The position numbers and the translations under genes are program-made. DNA of 64,000 bases, taken from NCBI GenBank assembly GCA_002104945.1, contig MCFH01000047.1:310001-374000 (forward strand), in the 5' to 3' direction. This document shows positions 25,002 to 38,886 of the stretch, one piece after another. How positions within the stretch are numbered: the first letter of the stretch is position 1; every line of letters begins with the position of its first letter. This DNA is from Piromyces finnis (taxonomy: Eukaryota > Neocallimastigomycota > Neocallimastigomycetes > Neocallimastigales > Neocallimastigaceae). The notes under the pieces are model-generated. The model made no database searches. It was not told the DNA's origin and saw nothing but the letters and a program-made list of their open reading frames with translations.

Positions 25002-28000
25002 ATGTCTGAAATAACTTTATGTGAATCAAATAACTTTGACATGAAAAGATCAAAAATGGTTAGTCGTTCAAAGCTTTTGGAAGAACCATTAACTTTAAAT
25101 GAAAATTGTATATATCCAGACATTTCAAAGACTGAAATTCCAAGCAAATCACCAAAAGAAAAAACATATTCTCCACCTCACTATACCCCAAATGTTTCTT
25201 CTGATATAAACAAGTCACTTAATTCGCTTAATGAAGCTCTTTTATCTGGAAATGAAAAATATCATAATTATATTTTAAATGAACCAGTAAATACATCAAA
25301 TAAAGTTTTGAGTGAATTAGCTTCTACTTTAAAAACATATAATGATGATGTTAGTTATATGATGAACGATGTATTTAATACTAATATTAGTGGTCAACAA
25401 ACCGATTTATCTCTTTTTGATGTTGATGATTTTTTCAAGTATTCTTTAATTGTAGGAAAGAAAGAATGTTCTATAAGTGAAAAATTAATGTGTACCTTGC
25501 GTTACCTTTCAAAGAGTTTAACTGAAAAGACCCAAGAAGTATGCAATTTACAAGAACAATTAATGGAAACATCAAATAATAAGTGCTTTGATCAAATGTC
25601 AAGGGAATCATATTTTTCAAATGATGTATTTAATAATGAATGTGTATTATACCTTGAAGAAGTTACAAAGCAAATGGAATCTAATAAAATGTATTATCAA
25701 AATCAAGTGAATGACCTTATCAATGAAATTCGTCAAAGAGATGAACTATTGGATTGTTATCAAAAAAGAGAAAATTATTTATTTAATCAATACTATCCAG
25801 AATTAATTGATAAATATGAAAGCATTAATAGTCCAAATATTCAAATAAACATGAACCAACAACTGATAAAAATGGAATGTGATTACAAGGAATCCTTAGA
25901 AATGAAGGATAGTCTTATTAATGAAATTAGAAATGAAAAGGAATATATGGAATTACGTTATGCTGAAGAATTAAAATCAAAAAATGAAATGATTAATGAT
26001 TTGAAATTAAAGGAAAAAAATTTTGAACGTCAAATTGAACAATACAAAATTCGTTCTGATGCTCAAGTAAAATTAGCTGAACAAGTCAAATCTCAAATAC
26101 AATCTCAACAAATTGAATATTGTAAAAAGGTTGAAGAAATGCAACAAAATTTGGATAGTCGTGGAAAAATTATTGCTTATGTCAAAAATAAGTTAAGTAT
26201 TAGAGAAAATGAATTAAAGATTGCTAATATTAAGTTTACAACCGCAGAAAGACAAATGAATATTGAGAAGGATCAATACAAAAGAGAAATTTCTAATTTA
26301 AAAGAAGAATTAGAAAAGACTAATGAAGATATTGAAGATTTAGAAAATGAACTTGATTCACTGGAAGAAGAACACAAAGAAGAAGTAGCCCGCTTAGAAA
26401 AGGAACACGATTTCCAAATGAATAAGCTTTGGAATATTATTGATCAACGTGAAAACACTATAAATAGTATGGAAGATGAAATGGAAGAATTAAAGGAAAA
26501 AACAAAAAGTTTAGAGGAAGCATTATCAAAGTCAGAAACATCTGAACAAGAAGAAGAATCAGGTGAAATGGTTGATGATGATGTGAATGAAAAAAGTGAT
26601 ATTCCAACTGAAAAAGAAAATAAGGGTGAAATTATACTTTTGAATGAAAATGATTATGAATCAAACGTCAAAAAATGTAGTCCAATAAGTCTCACTCTTT
26701 CTCTAACAGAAGAAGAAAAAATAATTGAAGATGAAAAGACCGGATTAACTACAACAGAAGAACAATTCAATGATGAAGAAACTAATAGTTTAACATTGAC
26801 TGAAGATTTATCTGAAGAGGATGAAGAGAGAAGGGAATTTATTGAGGAAGATGAAGAAGATGAAGGAGATAATATTATGGAAAGAAGTATGAAATTAGTT
26901 ATTGAAGAAAATGAACAATTAAAATGCAAACTTGATCTTATCATGAAAGAAAATTCAGAATTGAAGAATCAACTAGAACAAGAAAAGGAGAGTCTTAAAC
27001 AAGAAAATGAAAGATGTAACCTTCAACAAAAAGAATGTCAAGAACTTTCTCTTCAATATTCTCAAATGTGTGAGGAAAATGAAAAAATTAAAAAGCAATA
27101 TCAAGAATTAGAAAGTGAAAACAAGAAAAATGAAGAACAAAAACAAAAGAAGGAAGAAGAATTAAAGACATCTTTAAAACAACAAGCCACTGAATTCCAA
27201 AATGAAAGAGAAGAATTCGAAAACCAAATTAAACAATTGGAAGAAAAAATGAAAAATACCATTTCAAAGGAACAATATTATTCTCTTCAAAAGAATTTAG
27301 AAATAGCTTTGGAAAATGCTAATGAACAACGTAGAAAGAAGAATTATTTAAAACAAAAGTTGGCTAGTCAACATGAAAAGAACAATTCTTTAGTAGAATT
27401 GGTAAAAAGTGAAAGAGTGAAACACAAGGAAGAAATTCGTCAGTTAAAGCAATCTTGTGTAAAACAGAATGGAAAAATCAAAGCTGTTTTGAAACAAATG
27501 AAAGATGGTTTAGTGACTGCAGAACATATTGATTTAGATCGTATTGTAAAGCGTATGAAAAGTGAACGTCTTCTTATGAGTAATGAATATGAGCGTCTTA
27601 AAAAGGTTGCTTCTACATTGTCAATGAAATCGATTGGTAAGAAACAAACTTATGCTACCAAAAATGAAAGTTTAAATGAACTTCCATTAAATTATAAGGA
27701 AAGTAGGAAGGATTTAAGCCTAAGAGAAAATGGCGTTGAAATAATGATTAAAGGTTCAAATGTACCTCATAATCAGAATAATGAGAGCAAAATTCTAATA
27801 AAGGTTGCCCCAGGCTTTGAATCTCTAACAGATCAAAGTATCGCTAGTAAAAAGGCCAATGATTCTTTGAATTCAATCGATTCTGTAGAAGAAAATCAAG
27901 AATTAGAGGAATTTAGTTTAAAGCAAGTATTAAGTCCATCGGATAGTTTATATCCTGATGGAGATGAAAGAAATTCATTTGTTGATTTTACTACATCCTA

Positions 28001-28409
28001 TGATTTAGACAATAGAAAAGAAGCTACTTTTAATAGTAAAGATAGTATATCCTTAATACTTAATGAAGGAGGAAATAAAATGAATCAAAGACAAATTAAT
28101 TTGTATAATAAAATTCTTCAACTTCCTGGTGTATTGTCTATTAATGGCGCAAGAAAGTTTGAATTTGATGACTCTAATTTTAGTATTACAAGTGATAGTT
28201 CTTTATTAAAAGATGAAGAAGAATACATGGATAAAAGAGGAATGAGTATGGAAGCTGCAACGTCTAACCGAACAAGATACAATTCATATTCAAAGAGTGA
28301 ATATAAGGGTAATAATCGTGCTTCATTACGAAGAATGCCTAATTTTGATCAAATTAGCAAACTTACGCAGATAAGAATTAAACATTCAATGGAGGAAATT
28401 ATGGTGTAA
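25002..28409 (+). CDS. Large coiled-coil protein of unknown function
   Basis: A single open frame of 1135 residues. I chose the ATG at 25002; the frame is open a few codons upstream but only offers a GTG. I do not recognise a family. The N-terminal 160 or so residues are polar with a moderately hydrophobic stretch SLFDVDDFFKYSLIV. From about residue 160 to 515, and again from about 630 to 875, it is strongly heptad-like and rich in Glu, Lys, Gln and Leu, as in long coiled coils. Between them lies an acidic, Ser/Thr-rich segment (about 515-630). The last 260 residues are Ser/Asn-rich and probably disordered, ending RIKHSMEEIMV. No membrane segment, signal peptide, motor or kinase motif is visible. 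Such organisation is common in cytoskeletal, spindle-pole or vesicle-tether proteins, but nothing here decides between them. A long A-rich leader precedes it. Confidence 0.85.
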   Translation: MSEITLCESNNFDMKRSKMVSRSKLLEEPLTLNENCIYPDISKTEIPSKSPKEKTYSPPHYTPNVSSDINKSLNSLNEALLSGNEKYHNYILNEPVNTSNKVLSELASTLKTYNDDVSYMMNDVFNTNISGQQTDLSLFDVDDFFKYSLIVGKKECSISEKLMCTLRYLSKSLTEKTQEVCNLQEQLMETSNNKCFDQMSRESYFSNDVFNNECVLYLEEVTKQMESNKMYYQNQVNDLINEIRQRDELLDCYQKRENYLFNQYYPELIDKYESINSPNIQINMNQQLIKMECDYKESLEMKDSLINEIRNEKEYMELRYAEELKSKNEMINDLKLKEKNFERQIEQYKIRSDAQVKLAEQVKSQIQSQQIEYCKKVEEMQQNLDSRGKIIAYVKNKLSIRENELKIANIKFTTAERQMNIEKDQYKREISNLKEELEKTNEDIEDLENELDSLEEEHKEEVARLEKEHDFQMNKLWNIIDQRENTINSMEDEMEELKEKTKSLEEALSKSETSEQEEESGEMVDDDVNEKSDIPTEKENKGEIILLNENDYESNVKKCSPISLTLSLTEEEKIIEDEKTGLTTTEEQFNDEETNSLTLTEDLSEEDEERREFIEEDEEDEGDNIMERSMKLVIEENEQLKCKLDLIMKENSELKNQLEQEKESLKQENERCNLQQKECQELSLQYSQMCEENEKIKKQYQELESENKKNEEQKQKKEEELKTSLKQQATEFQNEREEFENQIKQLEEKMKNTISKEQYYSLQKNLEIALENANEQRRKKNYLKQKLASQHEKNNSLVELVKSERVKHKEEIRQLKQSCVKQNGKIKAVLKQMKDGLVTAEHIDLDRIVKRMKSERLLMSNEYERLKKVASTLSMKSIGKKQTYATKNESLNELPLNYKESRKDLSLRENGVEIMIKGSNVPHNQNNESKILIKVAPGFESLTDQSIASKKANDSLNSIDSVEENQELEEFSLKQVLSPSDSLYPDGDERNSFVDFTTSYDLDNRKEATFNSKDSISLILNEGGNKMNQRQINLYNKILQLPGVLSINGARKFEFDDSNFSITSDSSLLKDEEEYMDKRGMSMEAATSNRTRYNSYSKSEYKGNNRASLRRMPNFDQISKLTQIRIKHSMEEIMV

Positions 28410-29255
28410 AACAAATCATAATGAAAATACAATAATGACATGATTAGATGCTTTATTTTTATGCCTAACCATGATAAATATTTGTTACCCTTGCATTTAA
28501 GAGTATTTATTATAAAAAGGATTATAGATTATTGGAATCGATAACAAGTATTGTATAGATTGAAAAAAATAAACTTTTTATTTAATCCGTTCTTTTAATT
28601 TATGGTCTTTGACACTTATGATTTAAACTTTTAGATCGGGTGGATTAAATAATTCTTAAAATTTAGGCAGAAAAGAAAAAGCACTAATAAATATCAAGAC
28701 CTATTTTTTTTAATTATTATTTGAAAGACGCAATTAAAATATTTAAAGAGTAATGGAATATTAAATCAATTTTTATTTCGTTAGTTTTAAAACAAACAAA
28801 ATCAAATGAAAATCAAAATTAAAATGAAAGAGAAATGCGTTATTTTTCTTTTTTCCTCAGTTTCTTTTGATTTTCCGTTTATTGAATTGTTTTTATTTCT
28901 ATTTTATTTTTTTAATTGAACTAAAAGAGAAAGAAATCAATTCATAGGCCAAAAATTTTAAGAGATTAGGATAAAGAAAGGTAATGATTAATCTTTTAAA
29001 CAAAACAATTCAATTTCTTTATTTTTTTTTTACATTAACAATACTATGTGAAAAATTCAAAATTCAGGAAACTTTGTTGAAATATTAAAAAACAGTATTT
29101 TAATTTCGAAAATAAAATAATATAAAAAACAACAATAAAATCAAAGATTAATACAAACCAAAAAAAAAAGAATATTTTAAATTAAAAAATAAAAAAGAAA
29201 AAATCACAAAAAAAAACCACAAAAAAACAAAACAAAATAATTATTAAAAAAAAAC

Positions 29256-29288
<33 letters not shown>

Positions 29289-31195
29289 GAAAAATCAAAA
29301 AAAAAAAAAAAAAAAAAAAAACAACTTAAATAGAACTAATTTAGAATTCATTGAATCCAATAATTAATGCAATTTAAGTATATATATTTTTTTGTATTGT
29401 ATTTAAACTATTTGAATAAATTATAAATAATAGTTTATAATTTATAAAAAGACGTTTAATACAATTAAAGATAAAGATTATTTTATTTTTTTTTATATTG
29501 AAAATAATTGAAAGAAATTATTTTTTTATTTTTGGAATTCAGTAAAATTCAACTCATCTGAACATGAATTATATAGATAAAGTTATATTATTATATCAAA
29601 TTACAATTCAAATGCCAATATTACTTTATTATGCTTAGAAATCGATAATAACAAGAAAAGAATAAAAACAATCATAATATCACATTATCACACTACATTA
29701 TACATATTAAAATGAAAAAGAAAAGCGAAAGAAAACGAATTAATGATACAAAGAAAAAAAAATTATTATAAAAACTTTTTTCCTATTTTGTAGAAGAAAT
29801 TTTAGTTTATCCTTTTTTCATATAAATAATAATTATCTCTTTTTCTAGATGAAAAAGAAAGATTATTTTCAGAATTAAAAAAAAAAAGAATGAAGTTTTT
29901 TAATTTTTTTTTCATATATTATTACACACACACAACCACCTATTCAAACATAATCACATACGCACTATCATATTTTAGTCACATATTATCGTAATGTATA
30001 TAGTTTTTTATATATATATTTTTTAAAAAATTATAAATATTCTATCATTTTTTAAAAAGGGATAATTATATGTATATAATAACTTAATTATAACTTTTTA
30101 TATAAGCATAATTAGAAATCAAGTAATATATATTTATATATATATTTAAACATTATTCATTTCATAGTTATTCTCATAGTAGAATAATTATATATTACAT
30201 CAATCATAGATAAAAGCAAAACCATTTATTTTTAATTATTATTAAAATATTTAGCATATATAAACAGTTAACATCATTAACAAACCTATAGGAAATACAT
30301 AATTATTATATTACATATATCTATATTTTCTTATTAAATAAAGTTTAAACATAGTATTAATATTAAAAAAAAAAAAGCTTCATTTAAAATGTATTTTATT
30401 TATATTTTACATATATTATAAAAACAATTTCTTTAATATAATAATATAAAAGTTTTTTTTTTTTCTATTTTATAAATTTTATAAATTTTATAATGATAGT
30501 TTATATGTAATTTTTTTAACTAGTATCATTAATTTGAATTGAATTGGACGATAATGATGATAGGTATTATTTTATTTAGGGCTTGTTATAGTTATCACAA
30601 TAGCATTACACCCATTTATAGAAAAATTCTTAAATACAAGTACAAACAAAAATATGATGTATATAGATATGTAATATAATTGGAAACCACAAGATTCAAC
30701 CAAGTACAAGGGTGAAGAATAATGGTAGAAAAGAAAAAAAAAAGGTTTCTAAGCATAAAGAAAAAATTATTACGCTACGATGAAACCAAATTATAGAATA
30801 ATATAATAATGTCTATTAATTTAATATTGTATATAGTTATATATATAGAAGATAATATTCTTTTTAACACACCTTCACATAATCACCAACCAAATTATAT
30901 AAATTGTAAATATAAAATAAAAGATAAAAAAGGTATAATTTTGTTTTTTGAAATATATATATATATATTTTTTTTTACCTTTTTAAGTTTTATCTTTTTA
31001 TTTTATAGGTTCATTTATATAAATATTTCAATTTTTTTTTTTTAAATAACAAATTGACAATACCATACCATTCTCTTAATAATAATAAACCCTATATATA
31101 GTTAACCCTAATTTCTAGAAATAAAAAAATTCGAGATAATATGAAAAATATAAAAAAAAAAGACTTGTAATTTTTTTTTTTAAAGATTAATAATA

Positions 31196-31230
<35 letters not shown>

Positions 31231-31452
31231 TTTTTATGTTGTCTTTTAATTAATAAGTATTATTGAAATATTATTTTTATTTTTTTTTAATTATTTATCG
31301 TAAAAGTTTATATTTAATTTTTATATAATGATAGTAATTACAGTATATATAAATACTGTTTTTTTTTTTTTTTGGCTTTATTCATTATTATTGATATATA
31401 TATATATATATTATTATTATTATTATTATGATTGTTGTTGTCGTTGTTTAAT
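28410..31452. other. Intergenic between convergent genes
   Basis: About 3 kb between the coiled-coil gene (+) and the first receptor gene (-). A markedly A-rich, T-poor block lies at about 29090-29330 with no gene immediately behind it. The rest is AT simple sequence. Confidence 0.5.
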
Positions 31453-34420
<2,968 letters not shown>

Positions 34421-35169
34421 GGTTAAATTTTCATATTTTATTTTTTTTTTTTTTAATCCAAGCCTTTATTATAAAAAAAAAAAAAAAAAAATAGTATTTT
34501 TAAAAAAAAGTCAATTTATTTTATAGTATAAACTTTTTTTTATTCTATTATTATATTTTATATACTTTAGTAATTAACTTTATTATAAAAAAAGTTGACA
34601 ATACAAAAAAAAGTATTTTTAATGAGATATATACGTTTTTTTTTTTTTTTAATTAATTTATACGAAATTGTAAAAATATTTTATACCAAAAAAAAAAAAA
34701 TAAAGAAAAAAAAGAAAGAAAAAAACGATAAAATAAAATAAATTTGGAAACATTAATATATATTTTTTGACGCTTTATTAAAGATTTACAAAGTGAAACT
34801 TAAAAGTTTTATATTAATTATAAAAAATACCCAAGCTTTATTATAAATACAATGAAAAAGAATATATTAATTGGACATTGTGTGTAAATTAAAAATTTAT
34901 AGAATATAATCTTTTAAAATAATTTAATGAGAATGTTTTTTTTTTTTTTTTTTTTTTTTATTTTTGCTAATATTAATTTTTTACAAAACTATTGTCGATT
35001 TACAATTACTATTGAAATTCTATAAAATAGTAATCTTAATCTCAGCTTATTGCTCAGTTTTTTATAGGTGTATTAATTATATATATTTGTAATTAGTGTA
35101 TTTTATATTATATATATAAAATGGAGATAAAAAAAAATAATAAAGATATATTAACCGCATTTGAAAGCG
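34421..35169. other. Spacer between receptors 1 and 2
   Basis: About 750 bases of homopolymer-rich AT sequence between the receptor 1 start and receptor 2 stop. It presumably carries the receptor 1 promoter; no specific site is recognised. Confidence 0.5.
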
Positions 35170-37914
35170 TTATAAATTTATTTGTTGATTCATAGTTTTA
35201 TATTCCGAGGCAGATTCAATCAAAGCATCATCATTAGAATTCGTATCTATAGTGTAGTGATAATTTATTATTCTTGTAATTACAGATGATTTATGTGATA
35301 TTGTTCTTTGTTCATCAGAGTCTATATCTCTTGTACCGATAATACTAGGATTAGTAGTTTCTATGGTAAATTCTTTTTTAATTTCTTCGTCATCAACAAA
35401 TTCTTTATTAATATTATTAATGAACATTAATTTTACATTCTTTTTCTTAAACGCTGCTCTAATTAATTTAAATCCATATAAAAAGGAATAATTCGATAGG
35501 GCAATAAGGAAGGTAATAATTTGATGCATTAGATTATATAAGAAATAATCATTAATATTAGCAAAATTTAATACTATTGATATAATGAGTAAAAGGATAT
35601 CAATATAAATTGTTGCTAAAGTTAATCTTGTATCAAGAATGGTTGCTTTGATATTCCATTGAATAAATATTAATAATAACATTATTAATATGACAATACA
35701 TTTATATACCATAACGATAATCATAATTATCATATGATAAAATATAATTCTACATATTTGGAAATTTTCTCCTGCATCAATAAGTAATGTTTCTATAGTA
35801 TACGGTTTTGCGATTAATAACCCACAAAGTATTGTATCTATTAATAAAAATAATAAAAAAAATTGATATTTTCGTTTTTTGACTATATATGAAAATTTAA
35901 TGTCATCAGGAATTTTTACAATTAATTTATAGAGTATTGGAATATATGTAAAGGTAAATCCGTAAATTATTAATATTAGATTTAAATAACATTTAGTTTG
36001 TGTTAACATTCCAACTTTCGTGAAACATGCTGATAAAAATAAAATAGATCCAAGGACAACATATCCCCAAAAATCTATTGATAAATACTCAAAGAAGGGT
36101 CTATAATTTTCCATTAATGTAAAAACTAAGGAACATACCATTACAATTATAACTATTACTACAATAATTACTTCAATTATTCCTATATAGGATTCATTAG
36201 TATCTAATGATATATAATGAATTTTTGTTATATCATCAACATTTTCTAATACTTCTTCTACTGTTTTATTTCCAAATAAATATTCATATATATTATTTCT
36301 AAATTTTTCGGAATATTCATCATAATCATACAATTTATTTTTCGGTCTTCCAATAGGTTGAAAATTATTATATAATTCACAGTCTATATCATCCGTACAT
36401 ATTTCATCATCATAATATAAGGAAGGTATTGCAGTACATATATAATTTTTTTTAACTAATTGCTTTTGGTAGTTTTTTGATGCTATAAATTCTATTACTT
36501 TAATGGCAGCATCTTGTTTTTCTTTTTCTATATCTTTAATAATTCCTAAATTATATCCTGTGAGAATTGCACTTGTAACTCCTTCATTCCCACCAGGAAT
36601 CGAACTTACTTTATAGTTAATTAAGTTAATTGTTGGCTTTAAAAATATCCAAAATCTTATGAATATTGCAGTTCCATCAAATAATCTCGTAACAGTTTCT
36701 GGATCACCTAAACGAAATTCTTCATCTTTTTTTTTTTTTTTTGTAAAAAAAAAAAAAAAAAAGTGAAAAATTTTATTAGCATAAAAATATAAATTTAGAA
36801 AGAATTACAAATTTTTATTTTAAATTTTTATTTGATTTATATATTATTTGTATTGATGAAAACCTGATGCTAAATCATTTTTTATTCTTTTCAACATTTT
36901 TAATGCATTAACAACTTCCTTACTTCTGATATACGGAAATGAGGCTGAAGAATTACTTCTAAAAGAATAAATAAATTCATATAGTGATGTTGTTCCTTCT
37001 TCTGAATCTATTTATTTTACAAAGATATTATCATAAAAAAATATATAATATTATTATTAAAATAATTATAAATAATAAATCATCAAGCATTCTAATCATA
37101 ACCAAAGAAAAATTAAAGAAAATATTTATACTAACCTGGAAATAATCCATTATATCCTAATATATTTGTATTATTAAGTTTTTTTTCTTCTTCCAATATA
37201 TATTTTCCAGTATCAATAAGCTCTTCCCATGTTTTTGGAACATTTTTATTATACTTATTTAATAAATGATTATTTGAATATAATACAGAAAATCCTACTC
37301 TTACAGGCTATTTTTTTTTTATGACGTTATTGATTTTATTCTAATTAGTTTATAAATACATTGAATATAAATTAAAAGAAAAATGATAAAAAAAAAAAAG
37401 ATTCAATACCATTCCTACTAATTTATTATTGTATATGCAAGATTCATTAATGATTTGAGGATCATATTCATTGATAATATCTTCACTTATTAAACCCCTC
37501 AAATCTTGAAAATATTCTGCATATTTTTGAATATAAATATTATCATAAAAATATAATTCATATTTTTTTGAATTTCTTTTTAAAAGTGATTCTACAAGTG
37601 CCCCGTAATCTGCTTTTGAATATGTAATATTAGCAGCCGTTAAAAGTGTTAAATTTAATTTAATATTTAAATTATTTTCTTTAGAATATTTATTAAATGC
37701 ATTAACAGATGGTGTATACATTTGACTATCATTGCCATCTCTTGTAAATGCTAAAACATTTATATCAATTCCATTGATTCCTTATATTAACACAAAACAC
37801 AATAATATACTGTTAATTAAAGAAAGTTTTTTTTTTATTTTTAATTACCATTTTCTATATTTTACCTTTATACAAAGCGAATAAAAGTAATATCAATATA
37901 AAATTTGAGAACAT
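35170..37914 (-). CDS. Receptor 2: solute-binding domain fused to class C 7TM
   Basis: Exons, in transcript order: 37914-37866, 37780-37410, 37307-37136, 37007-36864 and 36725-35170, joining to 763 residues. Signal peptide MFSNFILILLLFALYK is exon 1. Binding-domain marks: YELYFYDNIYIQKYAEYF, GFSVLYSNNHLLNKYNK with PKTWEEL, ALKMLKRI, YKVSSIPGGNEGVTS, and FIASKNYQKQL. TM1 is about 426-449 and TM7 about 643-666. Conserved cysteines are C491 (TKC, TM3) and C570 (NFQIC, loop 2). After TM7 come KKKNVKLMF and INNINKEFVDDEE, then a Ser/Thr/Asp-rich tail with SVITRIINYHYTID at about 726-739, shared with receptors 3 and 4. The donor of intron 4 is GTTTTC, weaker than the GTAAxx or GTTAAT donors of its paralogues, yet the exon is again exactly 144 bases, which supports it. 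Ligand and G-protein partner are unknown. Confidence 0.87.
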
Positions 37915-38886
37915 TATGAATAATTATATTTTTTAAAAAACATATTTAATTGTGGAATAATATATAATTTTTTTTTCTTTACTCAGAATTCATAAACTGA
38001 TAATTAATTTTATAAAACTGACAAAATTAATTATCAGTTTAACTAATCTTCTAAATGTTCAACAATATAATAATTATATATCTATGGTCTATGATTAAAC
38101 AATTAGCAATTCTATTTATATATATTTATTATCAGATGTGTACTAAATTTTATGTTATTAAATTTTTTAAAAAATAAAAAATATATAATATTAGAATTTT
38201 ATACTATCATGATGGAAACTTTTTTTTTTATTATTATAGTTTTTATTGTTATTATGATTCTATAAATAATATTAATAGTTTAATAATAATTAATATTTAA
38301 AAAATGAAAAGATAATTGTTATTAAAACATATTTTAAAATGAAAAAAGTAACATTCTTTTTTTTTTTATATATATATGTAAATTCGTTTTATTTTATTCA
38401 TGTTTTTTTTTTTTTTTTTTAATTAATAATTAATAATTTTTAGATTACTACTACATTATTACTATATTATTATATTATCATATTACTTTATTTTATATTG
38501 TTTATAACAGACACATACACATTGTTATTACGATTAATCTAAATAATTTATAACTATTCCAAGAAATTTATAAAAAAATAGATCCAAAACATGAGGGAAA
38601 AAAGAAATAATATTTTTTCTGAAAAATTTCTTGGGCATCTATTTTTAACACATTAAAAAATACATTAATATATAAAATTAATAATAATTATATTTCATAA
38701 TAGTTATACATAATTATAATTATATATAGTAAGAAGGATATATAATTTATAAAATAAATTAATCTTTAGTTTTTAAGTTAAGATTATTAATTCAAAAATT
38801 TTTATTTTACAATTAATATTAAGTTTATGGTAACTATTTACAAAAATTTGTTGTATATATATAATCATTAAAGTTTTTGTTCTTTT
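37915..38886. other. Spacer between receptors 2 and 3
   Basis: About 970 bases of AT-rich sequence. A perfect 19-bp inverted repeat (37993-38041) lies about 80-130 bases upstream of the receptor 2 ATG and is listed separately. Confidence 0.5.
37993..38041. repeat. Perfect 19-bp inverted repeat upstream of receptor 2
   Basis: TAAACTGATAATTAATTTT at 37993-38011 is exactly complementary in reverse to 38023-38041, with an 11-base loop. It sits in the presumed promoter or 5' leader of receptor 2. It could form a hairpin in RNA or bind a dimeric factor; its function is unknown. Confidence 0.7.

Noticed and set aside
26654-26944. Serine-rich minus strand ORF
   Set aside because: Antisense shadow of the Glu-rich part of the coiled-coil gene.
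31081-31125. Telomere-like TAACCCTAA
   Set aside because: Single unit, not tandem, inside ordinary spacer.
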